Positions 51,006 through 61,203 of a stretch of 64,000 nt of DNA are shown here, in pieces. The stretch is from contig NZ_CP049109.1 of assembly GCF_011057975.1 (NCBI RefSeq), positions 1,581,001-1,645,000 on the forward strand. The letters are read 5' to 3'. The DNA is from Sphingosinithalassobacter tenebrarum. Lineage in GTDB: Bacteria > Pseudomonadota > Alphaproteobacteria > Sphingomonadales > Sphingomonadaceae. The notes beneath the pieces are model-generated. The model ran no database searches and had not been told where the DNA came from. It saw only the letters and a program-made list of their open reading frames with translations. Made by a program: the position numbers and the translations under genes. Numbering within the stretch: position 1 is the first letter of the stretch; every line of letters starts with the position of its first letter.

Positions 51006-52223
51006 ATGCCGGCCTATGCCTATCGCGCCGCCGACAAGTCGGGCGCCGCCCGAAAGGGCGTGATCGAAGCCGTGAGTCCGGCGGCCGCGCGCGCCGCGCT
51101 GCGCGAACAGGCGCTGTTGCCGATCTCGGTGGAAGCGGCATCCGAACGCAGGCGCGGGCTGACGCTGCCGTCGCTGCGCGGGCGCGGGATCAGTGCGCGC
51201 AACCTTGCCACCGTCACGCGGCAGATCGCGACGCTGGTAGGTTCCGACATCGCGATCGAGGAAGCGCTACGCCTGATCGCGTCGCAGGCCGAACAGCCCG
51301 CCGTCAGCACGCTGCTGCTCGATGTTCGCGCCGCGATCCTGGACGGGCGCAGCTTCGCGTCGGCGCTTGGCCAGCATCCCAGGGCATTTCCCGAATTCTA
51401 TCGCGCCTCGGTCGCTGCGGGGGAAGCGTCGGGAAAGCTGCCAAGCGTGCTCGAACACCTCGCGGAATTCGTGGAGAACCGGCAGGCGAACGGGCAGAAG
51501 CTGCAGCTGGCGCTGCTCTATCCCGCGCTTCTGGCACTGGTTTCGTTTGGCATGATGGTGTTGCTGCTCGTCTATGTCGTGCCCGATATCGTGCGCGTCT
51601 TCGTCAGCCGGGGGGCCGATCTGCCCTTTCTCACGCGCGCGCTGATTGCGGTTAGCTGGTTCCTGCAAACCTTCGGCCTCTGGCTGCTGCTCGGCATTGT
51701 CGTGGGCGGGTTGATCCTCGGCCGATGGGCGCGCGTGCCGAAGAACCGATTGACGCTGCATCGGCTGTTCAACGAACGTTCGCCGCTGCGCCGCTTTTCC
51801 CGCCAGCTCAACGCCGCGCGGTTCGCGGGCAGCCTGGCGACGCTGGTCGGCAGTGCGGTGCCGCTGGTCGAGGCGCTTCAGGCGGCGGCGGCGGTGACGC
51901 CCAACCACCATGTCCGCGAAAAGACGCTGGGCGTGGCGATGCGCGTGCGCGAAGGGATGAGCCTGCGCGCGGCGATGCAGGAATCGGGCGTCTTCCCCTC
52001 GATGCTGACTGCGATCGTCGCGTCGGGCGAATCCAGCGGCAAGCTGGCACCGGCGCTGTCACGCGCGTCGGGCGAGCTGGAGCGCGAACTCGATGCGCAG
52101 GTCACGACGCTCGTCGCGCTGGCGGAACCGCTGGTGCTGCTGGTGATGGGCGGCCTTGTGCTGATGATGGTGCTCGCGATTCTGCTGCCGATCATCAGCC
52201 TCAACGATCTCGTCGCGATGTGA
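51006..52223 (+). CDS. gspF: Type II secretion platform protein GspF
   Basis: 405 residues from ATG 51006 with GGGAG upstream. Two homologous halves each carry the GspF/PilC signature: VTRQIATLVGSDIAIEEALRLIASQ, then FPEFYRASVAAGEASGKLPSVLEHLAEF, and later ARFAGSLATLVGSAVPLVEALQAAA with LTAIVASGESSGKLAPAL. Three membrane helices are present. GspF is the platform core contacted by GspE. It is the last gene of the plus-strand run before the convergent gspN. Confidence 0.97.
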   Translation: MPAYAYRAADKSGAARKGVIEAVSPAAARAALREQALLPISVEAASERRRGLTLPSLRGRGISARNLATVTRQIATLVGSDIAIEEALRLIASQAEQPAVSTLLLDVRAAILDGRSFASALGQHPRAFPEFYRASVAAGEASGKLPSVLEHLAEFVENRQANGQKLQLALLYPALLALVSFGMMVLLLVYVVPDIVRVFVSRGADLPFLTRALIAVSWFLQTFGLWLLLGIVVGGLILGRWARVPKNRLTLHRLFNERSPLRRFSRQLNAARFAGSLATLVGSAVPLVEALQAAAAVTPNHHVREKTLGVAMRVREGMSLRAAMQESGVFPSMLTAIVASGESSGKLAPALSRASGELERELDAQVTTLVALAEPLVLLVMGGLVLMMVLAILLPIISLNDLVAM

Positions 52224-52252
52224 TGCGGCGTTCGGGGGCCAGCGTGAACCGA

Positions 52253-53029
52253 TCAGAACTGCGTCTGGATGCTCGCCCCCGGGGGAATGCCGAGAAAGGG
52301 CAGGGTGGTCGCGCCGTCGCGCGTCGCGCTGATTTCCATCGCGCCGCTTTCGCTCAGCACCGCCGAAACCAGTGTGTTGCGCCGCTGCGTCGCCGGGGTC
52401 AGGCGGATGCGCGATTCGCTGCCGATTGCGCGGGCATCGAAATAGAGCGCGGGGACGGGCGTGGCGGCACCGCCGGTCGTCCGGCAATTGCCCGGATCGG
52501 TCACGGCATTGCCCTGCATCATCTGCCCCGAACCGCCCAGCGCGATGCGCTCCATCTGCACCTGCATCGCGAAGTCGCACGAAAAGGGCAGGCGCGCACC
52601 CATCAGCCGCAACAGGCTGGCGTCGGCCGCGCCACCGACTTCATCGAGCACGACGCGGCCCGGCCGCATCAGCATCCGGCCGCCCAGATCGGTGTTCGGC
52701 CCGGTCGCGTGCCAGTCTGCGGCGAAGCCGAGGCTGGTCAGCGATCGCAGCGGCGCGAACCGCCAGCGCAGCGTGCTGCCCCCGGCAATGCCGACTTCGC
52801 CATTCCACAAGGTGCCCGATACGCCGGTGCGCCAGGGATGGTTCTTGAACGCCACGCTGGCGGGCATGGTAACGAGCATCGCGAGCGCATAGGAGGCTAT
52901 GCCGAGCGCCGCGAAAAGGATAATAGGCCGCCGTGCGCCTGACCCCTCGCCTGGATTCGCCCGTGAACCGCCGTCGGCTGCTTCGCGCCGCCGGTTCGGG
53001 GATCGTAGCGTCAACGGCATTTGCCTCAC
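52253..53029 (-). CDS. gspN: Type II secretion system protein GspN
   Basis: 258 residues (ATG 53029, or ATG 53020). A long basic N-terminus precedes one membrane helix (PIILFAALGIASYALAMLVTMP) and a GspN domain (WRTGVSGTLWNGEVGIAGGSTLRWRFAPLRSLTSLGFAADWHATGP). GspN is a non-universal component of the platform. Its start lies inside the divergent binding-protein gene (overlap 52933-53029), so one of the two starts is likely to be internal. Confidence 0.88.
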   Translation of the reverse strand: MRQMPLTLRSPNRRREAADGGSRANPGEGSGARRPIILFAALGIASYALAMLVTMPASVAFKNHPWRTGVSGTLWNGEVGIAGGSTLRWRFAPLRSLTSLGFAADWHATGPNTDLGGRMLMRPGRVVLDEVGGAADASLLRLMGARLPFSCDFAMQVQMERIALGGSGQMMQGNAVTDPGNCRTTGGAATPVPALYFDARAIGSESRIRLTPATQRRNTLVSAVLSESGAMEISATRDGATTLPFLGIPPGASIQTQF

Positions 53030-53997
53030 TCCCTGGTTTTGCCGCCGACCGCGAGGACAAGCGGCCGCTGGCGCTTTTGTTGCCGCTCACCGGCGCCCAT
53101 GCGCAGCTGGGGCTTAGCATGCGGCAGGCGGTGTTGCTCGCCGAAAAGGCGGATCTGGTCCAGGCATATGACACTGGTGGGACAGCGCAGGGCGCGGCCG
53201 ATGCGGCGGCGCAGGCGCTGCGTCGCGATCCGGGCATGATCCTGGGCCCGCTTACCGCAGAGGAGGTTCCCGCCGTCACCGGCACCGTGGCCGGGCGTGC
53301 GCCGATCATTTCCTTCACCAACGACGCATTGAAGCGCGCGCCGGGAAGCTGGGTGTTCGGCATCACTCCGGCGCAGGTCACCAGTGCGATCCTGCGCTAT
53401 GCCCGCGGGCGCGGGGTTCGCGTTGTATCCGTGGTGGACGATGGATCGGCCTGGAGCGCGGCCTGCGCAGTCGAGGCGGGGCGGATGGAACATGAAATCG
53501 GGCTGCGCGTCAGCGTGATCGCGCCGACTGGAGAGCAGCCGCTGTTTACGCTCGAGGACGCGCCCGATGCGGTGCTGCTGCCCGGCAGCGGCAATGCGAC
53601 GCTTTCGGTGGCGCGCCGGCTTCGCGGCAGCGGCGTGCAACTGCTTGGCACGCTGCAGGCGATCGACAACCGCCCCGATGCGCTCGACGCGCTCGATGGA
53701 GCGTGGATCGCCGGCCCCGATCCCGCGGCATTCGGCGATTTCGCCACCGAATATGAAGCCCGCAACGGCGGCAGTGCCGGCACGATCACGGCACTGGCCT
53801 ATGACGCGGCCAAGATATGTCACGCGCTGCGCCAGCGCGACGCGCTGAGCGGCGAGGGGCTGCTGACCAGTCAGGGGTTTCGCTGCGTCACCGGCGCGGT
53901 GCGCTTTCGTACTGACGGCAGCGTGGCGCGCGATTTCGCGATCCTGCTCGCGTCGGCCAATGGATATGAGAAAGTGGCGGCGAGTTCGGGGGCATGA
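52933..53997 (+). CDS. Periplasmic binding-protein-like protein (LppC/LivK fold)
   Basis: 354 residues from GTG 52933 (a second GTG at 52963 is possible). The N-terminus NRRRLLRAAGSGIVASTAFASLPGFA has a twin-arginine-like motif with a signal sequence. The body is a type 1 periplasmic-binding fold (RPLALLLPLTGAHAQLGLSMRQAVLLAE; MILGPLTAEEVPAVTG; VRVVSVVDDGSAWSAAC), as in LppC penicillin-binding-protein activators or amino-acid receptors. It overlaps gspN on the opposite strand and gspJ by four bases on the same strand, so it is expressed with the secretion genes. Confidence 0.82.
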   Translation: MRLTPRLDSPVNRRRLLRAAGSGIVASTAFASLPGFAADREDKRPLALLLPLTGAHAQLGLSMRQAVLLAEKADLVQAYDTGGTAQGAADAAAQALRRDPGMILGPLTAEEVPAVTGTVAGRAPIISFTNDALKRAPGSWVFGITPAQVTSAILRYARGRGVRVVSVVDDGSAWSAACAVEAGRMEHEIGLRVSVIAPTGEQPLFTLEDAPDAVLLPGSGNATLSVARRLRGSGVQLLGTLQAIDNRPDALDALDGAWIAGPDPAAFGDFATEYEARNGGSAGTITALAYDAAKICHALRQRDALSGEGLLTSQGFRCVTGAVRFRTDGSVARDFAILLASANGYEKVAASSGA

Positions 53998-54557
53998 ACG
54001 CCCGTCCGCGCGAATCCGGGCGGGAAGCCGGTTTCACGCTGATCGAGGTGATGGTGTCGCTGGGCCTGTTCGCGCTGATCGCGGTGGCGGGACTGGCGAT
54101 GGTCGACGGCATATTGGGGGTGGGCGAGCGCACCGAAGTGCGGCTTGACCGGCTCGGCCAGCTGCAGCGGACGACCTATGTCATAACCGACGATCTCGAT
54201 CAGATCGCGCGGGGGCCGATCAGCGGCGATGCCGCCGGCATCGGCTTCACGCGCGCCGCGCCCGGTTTCGGCGGCGCTCCGGTGGCGATGCGCTATCAGT
54301 TGAATGGCGGCACGCTGGTCCGCAATATCGGCGGGATGCCCCAGCTGCTGCTGCCCGGCGTCACCGCGATGCGCTGGCAATATTGGGACGGCGAATGGCA
54401 GGATCGCTGGCCGATCGACGAAGCGCGGCCCGATGCCTGGCCGCGCGCCGTCGCGGTCGATCTGGAACTGGCGGGGCAGGGGCCGGGCAGCGGGACGCTG
54501 CGTCGCGTGATCGCCTTGCCCGCCCGGCCAGACGCTAAGCCGGAGCCGGCGGAATGA
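53994..54557 (+). CDS. gspJ: Minor pseudopilin GspJ
   Basis: 187 residues. The leader ends AG/FTLIEVMVSLGLFALIAVAGLAMVDGI with Glu +5. The body (LQRTTYVITDDLDQIARGPI, MRYQLNGGTLVRNIG) fits GspJ. It overlaps gspK by four bases and follows the binding-protein gene by a four-base overlap. Confidence 0.92.
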   Translation: MNARPRESGREAGFTLIEVMVSLGLFALIAVAGLAMVDGILGVGERTEVRLDRLGQLQRTTYVITDDLDQIARGPISGDAAGIGFTRAAPGFGGAPVAMRYQLNGGTLVRNIGGMPQLLLPGVTAMRWQYWDGEWQDRWPIDEARPDAWPRAVAVDLELAGQGPGSGTLRRVIALPARPDAKPEPAE

Positions 54558-55444
54558 AGCGCGTGCGCCGTGAAGAGGACGACGAGACGGGGATGATCCT
54601 CGTCAACGTGCTCATGTTCGTGGCGATCGCCGCCAGCCTGGTGCTGTTGCTGATCAGTCACGAGCAGCTGGCGCTCGACCGGGGGCTGCGGATGCGTGAG
54701 GCCTCACGCGCGCTGGCGATCGTTCGCGGTGGCGAGCTTTCGGCGCGGGTCGCGCTGCGCCGCGATGCCGAACGCCAGCGCGAGCAGGCCGATCACGGGC
54801 GCGAAGCTTGGGCGCGTCTTTCCGAAAGCGGCGCTCCGATCGAAGGCGGGCGTTTCGACCTCGCCATCGCGGATGCGCAGGGGCGGTTCAACATCAACAT
54901 GGTACGCACTGGTGCGGCGGCACCGATCGTGCTGTTCCGCAACATCGCCGCCAATGCCGGTGCCACGCCCGAACAGACGGTGCGGCTGATCGAGCTTGTC
55001 GTCGCTACTGGCCCGGTCACCGATCTGCGCCCGCTGCGGATGGCGGGAGTCGATCCGGCGGTGGCGGCGCGGCTGGAGCGGCTGGTGACGGCGCTGCCGG
55101 GCGAGACCGCGATCAACCTAAACGCAGCCGACCCGATGTTGCTGACGATCCTGTTCGGCGATAGCGGCGTCGCAGAACGGCTGGCGACCGTGCGCGAGCG
55201 GCAGGGATATCTCACACAGCGCGATCTGGAGGCCGAGCGCGTTACGATGCCTCGTGGCGCGGGCTTTGCCTCGGACACGTTCTGGGTTCGAACCCGCGCG
55301 ACGATCGGCGACACTAGCCAGCAGGAAGCCGCTTTGATCCGCCGCCGGCTGACGGGCGACGGCGAATATGACGCCGTTCCCGTCGAGCGCTGGCGCGGCG
55401 CGGCAATCCCGCCGGATGCGCCGCAATTCGCGGCGCCGCACTAG
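54554..55444 (+). CDS. gspK: Minor pseudopilin GspK
   Basis: 296 residues. The leader ends TG/MILVNVLMFVAIAASLVLLL; position +5 is Asn rather than Glu, as is typical of GspK, the tip subunit. The body has the helix-hairpin-helix-like region (ETAINLNAADPMLLTILFG) and a large insert. It is the last gene of the plus-strand secretion run and is convergent with copB. Confidence 0.92.
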   Translation: MKRVRREEDDETGMILVNVLMFVAIAASLVLLLISHEQLALDRGLRMREASRALAIVRGGELSARVALRRDAERQREQADHGREAWARLSESGAPIEGGRFDLAIADAQGRFNINMVRTGAAAPIVLFRNIAANAGATPEQTVRLIELVVATGPVTDLRPLRMAGVDPAVAARLERLVTALPGETAINLNAADPMLLTILFGDSGVAERLATVRERQGYLTQRDLEAERVTMPRGAGFASDTFWVRTRATIGDTSQQEAALIRRRLTGDGEYDAVPVERWRGAAIPPDAPQFAAPH

Positions 55445-55484
55445 GTGCGAAGGGCGAGCGCTCCAGCACTCGCCTTCCTCTGGG

Positions 55485-56429
55485 TCAGAACCAGCTTCGC
55501 AGGCCGAAGGTGAATGCGAATCCGCCGCTGGGTTCACCCTGTTGCCGGGCATAGTCGCGCGTATGCCCGAAGCTGCGTTCCCAGCTCACGCCGACATAAG
55601 GGGCGAATTGCGGCTCGATCGCATAGCGCAACCGCAGCCCGGCTTCGGCCGTCGACAGACCCGATCCGATCCCCAGTTCGGGAATGTCCTGCGCGGACAG
55701 ATTCACTTCGGCGCGCGGCTGAAGGATCAGCTTCTGCGTCAGTCGCAGATCATATTCCGCTTCGGCACGCGCCGTGACATCGCCTTCGTTCGAAACGAAG
55801 AGAGCGCCATCGACTTCGAACCAATAGGGCGCGAGGCCCTGCACGCCGATGGCGAGATGCGTGCGATCCGGCCCGACGCCGAAATCCTGGCGCACGCCGA
55901 TCTGCAGATCGAACCAGGGGTCGAGAGCATGGCTCCACAGCGCCTGTGCCTCGCCATGTTCGAGCGGTTCGCCGAAGCTGCCTTCGCCTTCGCTCTTGAT
56001 CCACAGCTTGTCGATGTCGCCGCCATACCAGGCCTGGCCATCCCACAGATAGCCGTCATCGCCGTCCCGGGCGCGATATTCGACGCGGTCGATCAGCACC
56101 TTCGAGGTGAGGATCGCGCCCATCGCCTGTTCGGTCTGCGCGCGCGCGACCGCCATTGCCTGCGGGTCGAACACAGTGTCGGCGGCATGGGCCGGGCCGG
56201 TGCGTGCAGCCGGTGGCGGCCCGGCGACAGGCGGGTCCTGCGAGGACGCACCATGATCCATCATCGGCATGTCCTGCATCGCAGGATCGCCATGCTGCAT
56301 CGGCATCGAATGGTCCTCCTCGGCAGGCGATTCGGCCTTTGGAGGAACCTGCATGTCATGCCCGGCATGCTGCGCGAGTGCGGGCGTGGCTACACCGGCG
56401 AGGAGAAGTGCGGCAAGATACTTCATCAT
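55485..56429 (-). CDS. copB: Outer-membrane copper-resistance protein CopB
   Basis: 314 residues from ATG 56429 with GGGAGG upstream. A Sec signal (LAALLLAGVATPALAQ) is followed by a Met/His-rich segment (HAGHDM, MPMQHGDPAMQDMPMMDH) that binds copper, then the CopB barrel (LWIKSEGEGSFGEPLEHGEAQALWSHALDPWFDLQIGVRQDF, SFGHTRDYARQQGEPSGG), ending in Trp-Phe. It acts with CopA in periplasmic copper handling. Four bases overlap with copA. Confidence 0.95.
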   Translation of the reverse strand: MMKYLAALLLAGVATPALAQHAGHDMQVPPKAESPAEEDHSMPMQHGDPAMQDMPMMDHGASSQDPPVAGPPPAARTGPAHAADTVFDPQAMAVARAQTEQAMGAILTSKVLIDRVEYRARDGDDGYLWDGQAWYGGDIDKLWIKSEGEGSFGEPLEHGEAQALWSHALDPWFDLQIGVRQDFGVGPDRTHLAIGVQGLAPYWFEVDGALFVSNEGDVTARAEAEYDLRLTQKLILQPRAEVNLSAQDIPELGIGSGLSTAEAGLRLRYAIEPQFAPYVGVSWERSFGHTRDYARQQGEPSGGFAFTFGLRSWF

Positions 56430-58174
56430 GCGCCTCCCTCCAGCGGACGGACCGTGACGACACGCATCATCCCGGCATGCATGTGGAGCAGCAAATGGCA
56501 GTGAAATGCCCAGTCTCCGGGCTCGTCCGCGGTCAGATCGAAGCTGGCCGTCCCGCCGGGCTGGACGATGATGGTGTGCTTTTTCGGCTGGCGCGGGCCG
56601 TGGCCGTTGACGATCTCGAAGAAATGGCCGTGCAGGTGGATCGGATGCGCCATCATGGTGTCGTTGATCAGCTTCACCCGCACCCGTTCGTCGCGCGCGA
56701 AGCGGATCGGCTCGACGCCGTCGGAGAATTTCTCCCCGTCCATCGACCACATGAAGCGCTCCATATTGCCGGTGAGGTGCACTTCGATCATCCGGCTTGG
56801 CGCGCGGGTGTTGGGATTGGGCGTCAGCGCCATCAGGTCGCGATAATTGAGCACGCGGTGGCCGACATCCTCGAGCCCGAGGCCGGGATAGCCGGTGCGA
56901 TCGACCGGCATCGGCGCGATCATGTCGACGCCGACGCCGACCGGGAAATCGACCGACGACTTGTCGCGCATGCCATGTTCCATCGCGCCGCCGCTGGACA
57001 TGGCAGCACGATCCATGCCCGCCATGTCGTGCGTGCCGCCGGATTCCATGCCGCCCATGCCCATATCGGTCATGGTGAGAAGCGGGCGCCGGCGCAGCCC
57101 GGGCACTTCGCCTTCCATCCCCATGCGCGGCGCCAGCGTGGCGCGGGCATAGGTCGAACGATCTACCGATTCCGCCATCACCGTATAGGCGCGCTCGTCG
57201 GTCGGCGTGACGATCAAGTCATAGGTCTCGGCGGGCGCCATCTGCAGTTCGTCGACCGTGACCGGCCGGACATTCTGCCCGTCCACCGCGACAACTTCGA
57301 GCCGCAGGCCGGGAATGCGCAGGTTGAAGAAGGTCATCGCCGCCGAGTTGATCACGCGCAGCCGCACCCGCTCGCCCGGCGCGAACAGTCCGGTCCAGTT
57401 CTCCTGCGGCGAATGGCCATTGACCAGCAACGTCAGCGCCGCCTGGCTGACATCGGAAATGTCGGTCGGGTCCATCCGCATCGCCGCGAATTCGCGGAGC
57501 ATTCCGCCCGACATGCGCTGCGCCGCCGCGTCGGGACCGAACAAGGTCGATTTGTGGCGATTGAAGAAGCCGCTTTCCTGCTTCAGCCGCGCGATGATGC
57601 TGTGCGGGTGGAGGAAGCTCCAGTCCGACAGCACCATCACATGCTCGCGGTCATAGGCGACGGGATCGGCGTCGGCGGGATCGATCACGATCGGTCCGTA
57701 ATGGCCCTGTAGTTCCTGCAGCCCCGAATGGCTGTGATACCAGTAGGTGCCGTTCTGGCGGACGGTGAATTCATAGTCGAACGTTTCGCCGGGCCGGATA
57801 CCGGGAAAGCTGACGCCCGGAACGCCGTCCATTGCGAACGGCACCAGCAGCCCGTGCCAGTGGATCGAGCTGTCCTCGTCAAGATGATTGGTGACGGCAA
57901 AGTGCACTCGCTGGCCTTCGCGCAGCCGCAGCAACGGTCCGGGCAGCGTGCCGTTCATCGTCACGGCATGGCCCGTTCGGCCGTCCACTTCGAACGGCGT
58001 GCGCGCGATATCGAGCGCGATATGCTCGCCGGACAGCGGGTTGCTGCCTTTGGCGGCAAGGCCCGGAGTGCCGCTCTGCGCCCAGGCGGGAAAGAGCGGA
58101 GCAAGGCCCATACCGGCCCCGCCAACGATCGCCGAGCGCAGCAGCATGCGCCGGCTCAATTCGGTCATGTTCAT
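56426..58174 (-). CDS. copA: Multicopper oxidase CopA (copper resistance)
   Basis: 582 residues. A Tat signal (SRRMLLRSAIVGGAGMGLAPLFPAWA) precedes three cupredoxin domains. Copper ligands are in SSIHWHGLL, TYWYHSHSG, HPIHLHGHFFE and WAFHCHLLLHMHAGMMRV. A Met-rich loop (TDMGMGGMESGGTHDMAGM) is typical of CopA/PcoA. It oxidises Cu(I) in the periplasm. It precedes copB in the same transcript, and the small Met/His protein lies upstream. Confidence 0.97.
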   Translation of the reverse strand: MNMTELSRRMLLRSAIVGGAGMGLAPLFPAWAQSGTPGLAAKGSNPLSGEHIALDIARTPFEVDGRTGHAVTMNGTLPGPLLRLREGQRVHFAVTNHLDEDSSIHWHGLLVPFAMDGVPGVSFPGIRPGETFDYEFTVRQNGTYWYHSHSGLQELQGHYGPIVIDPADADPVAYDREHVMVLSDWSFLHPHSIIARLKQESGFFNRHKSTLFGPDAAAQRMSGGMLREFAAMRMDPTDISDVSQAALTLLVNGHSPQENWTGLFAPGERVRLRVINSAAMTFFNLRIPGLRLEVVAVDGQNVRPVTVDELQMAPAETYDLIVTPTDERAYTVMAESVDRSTYARATLAPRMGMEGEVPGLRRRPLLTMTDMGMGGMESGGTHDMAGMDRAAMSSGGAMEHGMRDKSSVDFPVGVGVDMIAPMPVDRTGYPGLGLEDVGHRVLNYRDLMALTPNPNTRAPSRMIEVHLTGNMERFMWSMDGEKFSDGVEPIRFARDERVRVKLINDTMMAHPIHLHGHFFEIVNGHGPRQPKKHTIIVQPGGTASFDLTADEPGDWAFHCHLLLHMHAGMMRVVTVRPLEGGA

Positions 58175-58253
58175 TGATAGTCTCCGGCCGCCGAAAGCGG
58201 CGGCTCCTGGCTGAAGGAAAGCGTCGGCTTCCGATCGGAAGCCGAACGAACCG

Positions 58254-58583
58254 TCAGCCCAGGCGCGGAGGCGGGGTGCCGGTGGGCAGGCGTGTTTCGG
58301 CCAGTGGCGCCTGCCGCGCCATCGGCGGCGGCGACCAGAGCCGTTCGGTCCGCGGCGCGACGATCGGCGTCGCCGGGGTAACCACCGCGCAGGTCGTCAT
58401 ACAATCGAAACCGGGGGCCTTTTCGGGCGCCTTGTGTCCTTCATGCGGCGGCATCGCCGGGCAATGTTCGGAGACAGTGACGTTCCCCGCCATCGCATGC
58501 GCCGGAGCACTCGCCATCACCATCCCGCTGCCGAGCAGCGCAACCAGCGTGCAGAATGCAATCAGGGGGCGAAGCAGCGACAT
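58254..58583 (-). CDS. Small secreted protein of the copper cluster
   Basis: 109 residues from ATG 58583. A signal peptide ([28 protein letters not shown]) is followed by a short, Pro/Thr-rich domain with Cys, His and Met ([28 protein letters not shown]). The pattern resembles DUF2946-like small metal-cluster proteins, but the match is weak. It lies upstream of copA and divergent from the P-type ATPase gene, so a role in copper handling is likely from context. Confidence 0.65.
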   Translation of the reverse strand: MSLLRPLIAFCTLVALLGSGMVMASAPAHAMAGNVTVSEHCPAMPPHEGHKAPEKAPGFDCMTTCAVVTPATPIVAPRTERLWSPPPMARQAPLAETRLPTGTPPPRLG

Positions 58584-58654
58584 CACTGGCAAAACTAGGC
58601 CCGCGACCCCAGCTTTGCAACGACCCACCGCTTAGTAATCCACCGGAGTCCCGC

Positions 58655-61000
58655 ATGTCCGACTGTCACCACCACCAGCATGGCAATCATGAAGCGCCGG
58701 CGGATGGCACCGTGACCGACCCGGTCTGCGGCATGACCGTCGACCCGGCAAAGACCGAACATCATGCGCATCATGCGGGCGCCGACTATCATTTCTGTTC
58801 CGCCAAATGCCGCGAGAAATTCGTGGCGCGTCCCGAACTCTATCTCGACGTCGCGCAGCGCCCGCAGGATAGCGGGCCGAAAGACGTCGTCTACACCTGC
58901 CCGATGCACCCGGAGATCGAGCAGATCGGCCCGGGCAATTGCCCGATATGCGGCATGGCGCTCGAACCCAAGACCTTCACGCCGATGGAGGGACCGAGCG
59001 AGGAATATCGCGACATGCGCCGCCGTTTCATCGGATCGGCGGTGCTTACTGCGCCCTTGTTCGTGATGGTGATGCTGCGGCACTTCGCGCCCGGCACGCT
59101 GACATGGGTCGGCGGGCGCACGCTCGACTGGATCGAGCTGGTGCTGGCGACGCCGGTGGTGTTGTGGGGCGGTTGGCCCTTTTTCGTGCGCGGGTGGCAG
59201 AGCATCCTCAGCCGCCATTTCAACATGTTCACGCTGATCGCGGTCGGCACCGGCATCGCATGGGCCTATTCGATGATCGGCGTGCTCGCGCCGCAGATTT
59301 TCCCGCCCGCCTTTCGCGGGCCCGACGGTGGCGTCGGCCTCTATTTCGAGGCCGCCGCCGTGATCGTGACGCTCGTACTCGTCGGCCAGCTCCTCGAATT
59401 GCGCGCGCGCGAACAGACCGGATCGGCGCTGAAGGCGCTGCTCGACCTCGCACCCAAGACCGCGCATCTGGTCGAGAACCGCAAGGAACGCACGGTCCCG
59501 CTCGACGTAGTGCGCTCGGGCGACCGGCTCCGCGTCAAGCCGGGCGAGGCCGTGCCGGTCGACGGCGATGTGATCGAAGGATCGAGCAGCGTCGACGAAT
59601 CGATGCTGACCGGCGAACCGATTCCGGTCGAAAAGGCGGCGGGCGACGCCGTCACCGGGGGCTCCATCAACGGGGACGGCAGCTTCGTGATGACCGCGAC
59701 CAAGGTCGGCGCCGAAACCATGCTCGCGCGGATCGTCCAGATGGTCGCCGAGGCACAGCGCAGCCAGGCGCCGATCCAGCGCAAGGTCGACGAAGTCGCC
59801 GCCTGGTTCGTCCCCGCGGTCTTCGCTTGCGCGGTGATCGCCTTCATCGTCTGGTCGTTCGCCGCGCCGCCGCCCGCGCTTGCCTTCGCGCTGGTCGCGG
59901 CGGTTTCGGTGCTGATCATCGCCTGCCCCTGCGCGCTGGGGCTCGCCACGCCGATGTCGATCATGGTCGGCGTCGGCAAGGGCGCGCAGGCGGGCGTGCT
60001 GATCAAGAACGCCGCTGCGCTCGAACGGCTCGCTTCGGTCGATACGTTGGTGGTCGACAAGACCGGCACGCTGACCGAGGGCAAGCCGAGCCTGCGGTCG
60101 GTAGTGGCACGTGACATGGCGGAAAACGACTTGCTCGCGCTGGCGGCGTCGCTCGAGGCATCGAGCGCGCATCCGCTTGCCCATGCGATCACGGAAGCTG
60201 CCGAGGACCGCGGGCTGACGATCGCGCCCGTCGCCGATTTCGCGTCGGTGAGCGGGAAGGGCGTCACCGGCACGATCGACGGCCGCCGCGTCGCGATCGG
60301 CAATGCCGCGATGATGGAACAGGAAGGCGCCGATATCGCCGCGCTCGAAGCCGATGCCGAGGCCGCGCGGGGCGACGGCGCGACCGCCATGTTCGTCGCG
60401 GTCGACGGCGCGGCGGCGGGGATGGTGGTAGTCGCCGATGCGATCAAGCCGACGACGCCCGAGGCAATCGCCGCGCTCCATGCCGAAGGGCTGCGCATCG
60501 TCATGCTGACCGGCGACAACGAGACGACCGCACGCGCCGTCGCGGCGAAGCTCGGCATCGACGATGTGATCGCGCAGGTACTGCCCGAGGACAAGGACGC
60601 CGCCGTCGCGCGGTTGCAGCAGGAAGGCCGCGTGGTCGCGATGGCGGGCGACGGCGTGAACGATGCGCCGGCGCTTGCCCGCGCCGATATCGGCATCGCA
60701 ATGGGCACCGGCGCCGATGTCGCGATGGAAAGCGCGGGCGTCACGCTGGTGAAGGGCGAGCTGACCGCGCTCGTCCGCGCCCGCCGCCTGTCGCGCGCCG
60801 TAACGCGCAACATCCGCCAGAATCTGCTCTTCGCCTTCGGCTATAACGCGCTCGGCATTCCGATCGCGGGCGGGCTGCTTTACCCCGTATTCGGCCTGCT
60901 GCTCAGCCCGATGATCGCGGCGGCGGCGATGAGCCTGTCCTCGGTATCGGTGATCGGCAACGCGCTGCGGCTGCGCGGGCTGAAGCTCGATCGCGGCTAG
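58655..61000 (+). CDS. Copper-translocating P1B-type ATPase
   Basis: 781 residues from ATG 58655, with CCGGAG upstream. The N-terminus has a His-rich stretch, a YHS domain ([27 protein letters not shown]) and an HMBD ([27 protein letters not shown]). Eight membrane segments surround the phosphorylation motif [11 protein letters not shown], the TGE loop ([11 protein letters not shown]), the CPC channel motif ([12 protein letters not shown]) and the HP box (SSAHPLAHA). It pumps Cu(I) out of the cytoplasm. It is divergent from the copA-copB unit; the 71-base spacer likely holds both promoters. Confidence 0.95.
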   Translation: MSDCHHHQHGNHEAPADGTVTDPVCGMTVDPAKTEHHAHHAGADYHFCSAKCREKFVARPELYLDVAQRPQDSGPKDVVYTCPMHPEIEQIGPGNCPICGMALEPKTFTPMEGPSEEYRDMRRRFIGSAVLTAPLFVMVMLRHFAPGTLTWVGGRTLDWIELVLATPVVLWGGWPFFVRGWQSILSRHFNMFTLIAVGTGIAWAYSMIGVLAPQIFPPAFRGPDGGVGLYFEAAAVIVTLVLVGQLLELRAREQTGSALKALLDLAPKTAHLVENRKERTVPLDVVRSGDRLRVKPGEAVPVDGDVIEGSSSVDESMLTGEPIPVEKAAGDAVTGGSINGDGSFVMTATKVGAETMLARIVQMVAEAQRSQAPIQRKVDEVAAWFVPAVFACAVIAFIVWSFAAPPPALAFALVAAVSVLIIACPCALGLATPMSIMVGVGKGAQAGVLIKNAAALERLASVDTLVVDKTGTLTEGKPSLRSVVARDMAENDLLALAASLEASSAHPLAHAITEAAEDRGLTIAPVADFASVSGKGVTGTIDGRRVAIGNAAMMEQEGADIAALEADAEAARGDGATAMFVAVDGAAAGMVVVADAIKPTTPEAIAALHAEGLRIVMLTGDNETTARAVAAKLGIDDVIAQVLPEDKDAAVARLQQEGRVVAMAGDGVNDAPALARADIGIAMGTGADVAMESAGVTLVKGELTALVRARRLSRAVTRNIRQNLLFAFGYNALGIPIAGGLLYPVFGLLLSPMIAAAAMSLSSVSVIGNALRLRGLKLDRG

Positions 61001-61025
61001 GGCGGGGCGGCATTTCCGCAGAAAA

Positions 61026-61102
61026 TGGTCGGGGAGAGAGGATTCGAACCTCCGGCCCCTGCGTCCCGAACACAGTGCTCTACCAGGCTGAGCTACTCCC
61101 CG
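61026..61102 (-). tRNA. tRNA-Pro(CGG)
   Basis: 77 bases including an encoded CCA. The acceptor stem is CGGGGAG/CTCCCCG, the D arm GCTCAGCCTGGTAGAGC, the anticodon loop TTCGGGA gives anticodon CGG, and the T arm is GGAGGTTCGAATCCTC. It reads the CCG proline codon. It lies between the P-type ATPase and the ferredoxin reductase gene. Confidence 0.95.
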
Positions 61103-61203
61103 ACGGAGTCCGGTTCACAAAACGCTTCGGGAGCGAACCGGCTTGAGCTTGGAGCGGGGCCTATAACGGGGCGTGCGGCACTGCGCAAGCGCTTCCATGC
61201 GGG

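Noticed and set aside
61026..61102. tRNA-Pro as an attachment site for the phage-like segment
   Set aside because: The ferredoxin reductase gene lies between the tRNA and the segment, and I saw no copy of the tRNA 3' end near 62.5-64 kb.
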